A stretch of 64,000 nucleotides of DNA. Source: Urechis unicinctus (Eukaryota > Annelida > Polychaeta > Xenopneusta > Urechidae). Positions 60,354 to 64,000 of the stretch are shown here, in pieces; the stretch's first letter is position 1, and each line of letters begins with the position of its first letter. Location of the stretch: assembly GCA_034190875.2 (NCBI GenBank), contig CM067356.1:32118285-32182284 (forward strand), in the 5' to 3' direction. Both the position numbers and the translations under genes were made by a program. The notes below the pieces were generated by a model. It saw only the letters and a program-made list of their open reading frames with translations. It was not told the DNA's origin and did not search any database.

Positions 60354-61976
60354 CTAATTGGTAAAGATATCCAGCGAGTCTGGTGTCTTGCCACAAAGAC
60401 GAGTGAATTCCTGTCCTCTTTCGTGGAACCATTTGTTGGCCACCCACTTGGATCCAGTAAGAACGGGACACGCGGCGTGGCGCGTGCTGTAGTCGCCTGC
60501 GCCGCTTGGGAACAGGTTGTACCAAACCGCGGCCGTGCCTTTTTTAGGCCACACCTTCAGGCCGGCGTTGATGAAGGCAGTGGCGCCGCCAGCTTCCACA
60601 TCAGACATATAGAATATCAGAGTAAGAATACGGTTTCCTCTGGCTGTTTCAAAAGAAGTAGGCTCTTCTCTTCTTGAAAAATCAAAATGAGGTTCGTAAT
60701 GGCCGCCAATTCCATAATTGACAACTTGTAGATCCTCCACCGTGTCCAGTGTGAGGTTTGTAATGGCAGAACAGCGTGCGCTGATATGGGCCACCACCGG
60801 GTCCAAACCATCACTCAACCAACTGCTTTTACTGATCCTGTATTTGGCAAATTCAAGTTTCCCAGTTTGGGGATTATGAACAGTCGCTCTTTGCAGTCTT
60901 GGTGTGGCAAGAGCTTTAACCTTCTCGATCTCAGCGTTGGTAAGCACATCGTGGTAAAACGCTAACCAGGGCTTGAAGCTCATCGTCTCTTCCTTCAGGG
61001 GGCTGATATAAAACATGGGGTGCCAGAAGCGATATTGGCAGGTGAGTTTATGGGCGTCCGGTATTGGCATGATATTTTCCCCGCGACAAAGAGCCTCGTA
61101 GTTCCTGAACTCATATGAATTTCTGTACTCATCTTTATTTCCATAAAAACGATAATTTTGTGGTTGATCTTTGGGTAAGGCCGTGTTCTCGTTTTGTTGT
61201 GAAGCGATAAGATGATTGAAGTTAGCGAGGTTGTTAATGGCCCTAGGTTGGTTAGGTTGAAGTGCGATCCACTGCAGAGTAAGGTTCCTGGCATGGTACA
61301 GATTCCCTTGCATATAGGTGGCATAGGACAAGTAATCCAGAACTGTAGCTTTATCCGATAGAGAATATGTTCCTTCCTCTTCCATTTTGTTTAGGGATTC
61401 TTGCATCCACATTAAAGTATGATAATGATCATCGTCCGCATAGGCTTTCCGCCCAATCTCAAAACAGTCTCCTGCTGAAAGCGGAACAAGATCATCGACT
61501 CCGGGTATAATTCCCTGGGCCAACTTGTGTGTATTTAGTTTATATGTGTCTTGTAAACGCAGAAGAGCTTCAATAGCACCGTAGTAATCGTCTTGATTCG
61601 GGAAAGACTCTGAGAACGAGTCAAAAGTCTTCAGGAGAGTTTGTTCGTTATCATTTTTCAATAGCGAGGTCACATGAGAATCCCAGTCGACCGAAAATCG
61701 CTTGACTGTGAGAAATGCATGGACAGGGTTGCCCAAATAGCGAGATGGGTTCTCTAAAGCTTCGGCGCTATGATGAGCCAGTTCGTCCACAATAGACTTG
61801 AGCTTATGCAGGCGTTGTTCCTCTGTTGATATGTAATTATGAATTATCTTTGCAATCTCTGCCTCTGCCTTTAACGCTGGCTCCATTTCTACCAGGGCCG
61901 TGAAAACCTCGCCGCGTCCAACGTGCACAACACACGTCAGCACGACCAAGACGCTGGTCAATACGCTGGTCTCCAT
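60354..61976 (-). CDS. P4HA: Prolyl 4-hydroxylase alpha subunit, copy 2
   Basis: 540 aa, uninterrupted, starting METSVLTSVLVVLTCVVHVG (signal peptide, about 1-21). Same domain order as copy 1. Catalytic residues H430 and D432 (PHFDF), H500 (RHAACP) and K510 (SKWVANKW) are all present, so the enzyme should be active. A likely 5' UTR acceptor (TTGTTTCAG|GTGTC, exon start 61989) sits just before the ATG, matching copy 1 and supporting a duplication that included the leader intron. The N-terminal half differs widely from copy 1, whereas two blocks, the last about 80 codons and a stretch around YRFWHPMFYISPLKEETM, are nearly identical even in DNA. Both genes read the same way, about 930 bp apart. 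Confidence 0.95.
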   Translation of the reverse strand: METSVLTSVLVVLTCVVHVGRGEVFTALVEMEPALKAEAEIAKIIHNYISTEEQRLHKLKSIVDELAHHSAEALENPSRYLGNPVHAFLTVKRFSVDWDSHVTSLLKNDNEQTLLKTFDSFSESFPNQDDYYGAIEALLRLQDTYKLNTHKLAQGIIPGVDDLVPLSAGDCFEIGRKAYADDDHYHTLMWMQESLNKMEEEGTYSLSDKATVLDYLSYATYMQGNLYHARNLTLQWIALQPNQPRAINNLANFNHLIASQQNENTALPKDQPQNYRFYGNKDEYRNSYEFRNYEALCRGENIMPIPDAHKLTCQYRFWHPMFYISPLKEETMSFKPWLAFYHDVLTNAEIEKVKALATPRLQRATVHNPQTGKLEFAKYRISKSSWLSDGLDPVVAHISARCSAITNLTLDTVEDLQVVNYGIGGHYEPHFDFSRREEPTSFETARGNRILTLIFYMSDVEAGGATAFINAGLKVWPKKGTAAVWYNLFPSGAGDYSTRHAACPVLTGSKWVANKWFHERGQEFTRLCGKTPDSLDIFTN

Positions 61977-64000
61977 TGTGCACAGACACCTGAAACAAGC
62001 ATCGCAATGCGTCTACAGTCATCTCCGCTAATATCGCCCATAACGTCACTACATATGTGTCATGGCACGTGTACGTCATGCGGAACTTGTTTATACCCGA
62101 AACGAGACTGACCAAACAAGACTCTCAATAAAGATAGTGGACTTTTCTAAGCATGCGTTCATATAAAAAAATACGGACACAATATATGTTTATTATTAGC
62201 AAGGTCAGAAACGCGCATCACCTGACCGTATGTTTTAAAGAAAATAAAGAGAGGAATGTGGACGAATTGTGAACAAAATGTTTTGCACCACATAAAAATC
62301 CGCAGCAAGTCGCAATGCCCTCGATAATAGGTGTTCTTTGCCTCAAGCCCGGCAGTTTCTGTGTAATCCAACAAATAAACGGATGTCTTTGCATCAATTA
62401 TGGATGATAAATTCCTTGCGAAGTATTGTGACTAAACTAAAGAGTAGCACGCGCGAAAATTCATCGAGCTGCTTTTATGGGTTTTTGTTCATTTTTTAAA
62501 CCCTCCATGACCTGTAAACACAATGGTCTGGTCAATGATGTAGACCCTTTGGCCAAATTTTTTTGGCTTTTTTAGCGACAGACTGGGACACAATAGCCCG
62601 GTCTCAGCTCCACCTCTGCCTCCGATACTAAACCGACCGTGACTCTACCCTAATCCCCGCCTTGACTCTACCCTAATCCCCGCCGTGACTTCACCCTTAT
62701 CCCCGCCGAGACCGAAATGTAATAGTAGCCCACTACGTTTATAGTAGTCTGTTGGCTAATTCCTGGCATTAAGTTGCCGGCAACTATTTGCAAAAGGTGG
62801 CAACTGGTGCAGACGTTTTTTTAATTCTCGTTTGGACCTCCAAACAGTATTGGCAGCAGCAGATTCCCAGTAAAATGTTGCATTGGGAGGAGAAGATGTA
62901 CAAACAGATATGCAGACAGAAATACAAACACAAACCTTATCAAATATGTATAAAAATTGTATGTATCCGCTCAGCATATAAAATCCTTACACCAGGAACC
63001 ATTTAATCTTAGTATAGTGTTAAATCGTTGGGCCATACTTACATGATTCCAACAGTATCTGAACGATTATATCTTAGTTGGCCCCCTATGATTCATGTTT
63101 GATGAACTCTGTATACTCAAATGCCAAATCAACATTTTCTTAAAATATCTAAAATATTCAAGATCAGAATGGAGTGGCATACTGGGTCACGTTGAAAACG
63201 CTAAAACCGTAACATTTGGACGGGGTCGGCACCTTTTTTTTTTAAATGCGTTCAATGGATAACTTCGATATTGTGGATAAGTATCATTTCGAAAGTTAAG
63301 TTACACTTATATTTCAATTGCAATTAATATCCTGATGTTAATTCCGTACTTGAATTATAATAAATTTCGCATCAAGAGGCCAACCAGCCTTGAAGCTCGG
63401 CTACTTTTGACATGATTTAATACTATTATATGAGAATGAAATAAGTGTGTGAGCTCATTCTCCTTATGATGCGTGATGGTTTGTCTATATCAGTTTCTTG
63501 AAGCCACCGAAAATAAAATATCATGACAAACGCCAATCGCTAGCAGCGCTGCCGATAAAAATCTAATTTATGTGTATGATTCGGGATCGCCATCCTTCTT
63601 TATAACAAAAGTGTCTTTTCGAACAGCAGACAGACGACGCCGAATGTGTGTGATAAATGGAATTTTACATAATGTTTTAACACGGCATGGAGTCCTGCTT
63701 CTCTAATGAAAGACACTCCAGAAGTACACCTGCATGAACTAAATGGCCCAAACACACAGATCTTGTCTCCATAAGAAAGTCATCATCGTGTAAGTAAGTA
63801 AAGTACGTATAATGTTTAACGGTACCCTAGCACTAATGTGTTAAATGAAGCTGGTTAATATGATAACGATAAAGGCAGAGATACGATTAACCTGATTGGA
63901 CAGTCGCCTTCTCGGATGAATGGAAAAAAAGATGGAAATCAATGTGGATGGAAATGAACAAGAAAGGGGAAAAGATACAAATGAGAACGGTTATCATAGG
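61977..64000. other. Right-hand intergenic region: no gene seen
   Basis: It contains the 5' leader of P4HA copy 2 and AT-rich sequence with short unsupported ORFs. About three copies of a 22-bp repeat (GACTCTACCCTAATCCCCGC) lie at 62635-62712. Nothing else was recognised. Confidence 0.5.
62635..62712. repeat. Short 22-bp tandem repeat
   Basis: Three to four imperfect units of GACTCTACCCTAATCCCCGC plus two bases. Confidence 0.75.

Overview
The window is animal (metazoan) nuclear DNA. Its genes are split by GT-AG introns, have polyadenylation signals, and encode typical metazoan proteins. Six genes can be read. Left to right they are: CUX1/CASP (minus strand, 5' part only, runs off the left edge), NUP88 (plus), PEX12 (minus), the beta subunit of the AP-1/AP-2 clathrin adaptor (plus), and two tandem prolyl 4-hydroxylase alpha subunits (minus). 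The genes keep many ancestral-looking introns and a single pro-orthologue of AP1B1/AP2B1. Minisatellites are extremely abundant, several built from exon-intron junctions. Together these suggest an invertebrate deuterostome. Amphioxus (Branchiostoma) is my leading guess, at moderate confidence only.

Layout. Positions 1-27943 are the start of CUX1/CASP: four small coding exons separated by introns of 3.7 to 11 kb. The introns hold at least ten unrelated minisatellites, a few microsatellites and some candidate regulatory clusters. A gap of 277 bp between start codons (27944-28220) is a head-to-head promoter shared with NUP88. NUP88 fills 28221-41532 with 15 coding exons (720 aa). It is tail-to-tail with PEX12 (41976-43989, 8 exons, 359 aa after allowing one missing base). 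PEX12 is in turn head-to-head with the AP beta gene (47450-56510, 19 coding exons, 937 aa after allowing one missing base). The PEX12/AP2B1 divergent pair also exists on human chromosome 17. Two P4HA genes with uninterrupted coding regions (57799-59427 and 60354-61976) close the gene-bearing part. The last 2 kb shows no gene.

The genes do not form a pathway. They are a homeobox/Golgi coiled-coil gene, a nuclear pore subunit, a peroxisomal ubiquitin ligase, an endocytic adaptor and collagen-modifying ER enzymes.

The most striking feature is that at least five minisatellites in NUP88 and the AP beta gene have repeat units that include the splice junction itself (exon end plus donor, or acceptor plus exon start). 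One intron therefore carries about 26 near-identical donors and another about 10 near-identical acceptors. Where I could read the frame, choosing a wrong site brings in a stop codon quickly. Two copies of a short inverted-repeat transposon (MITE-like) lie in opposite orientation in NUP88 intron 2 and upstream of the AP beta gene.
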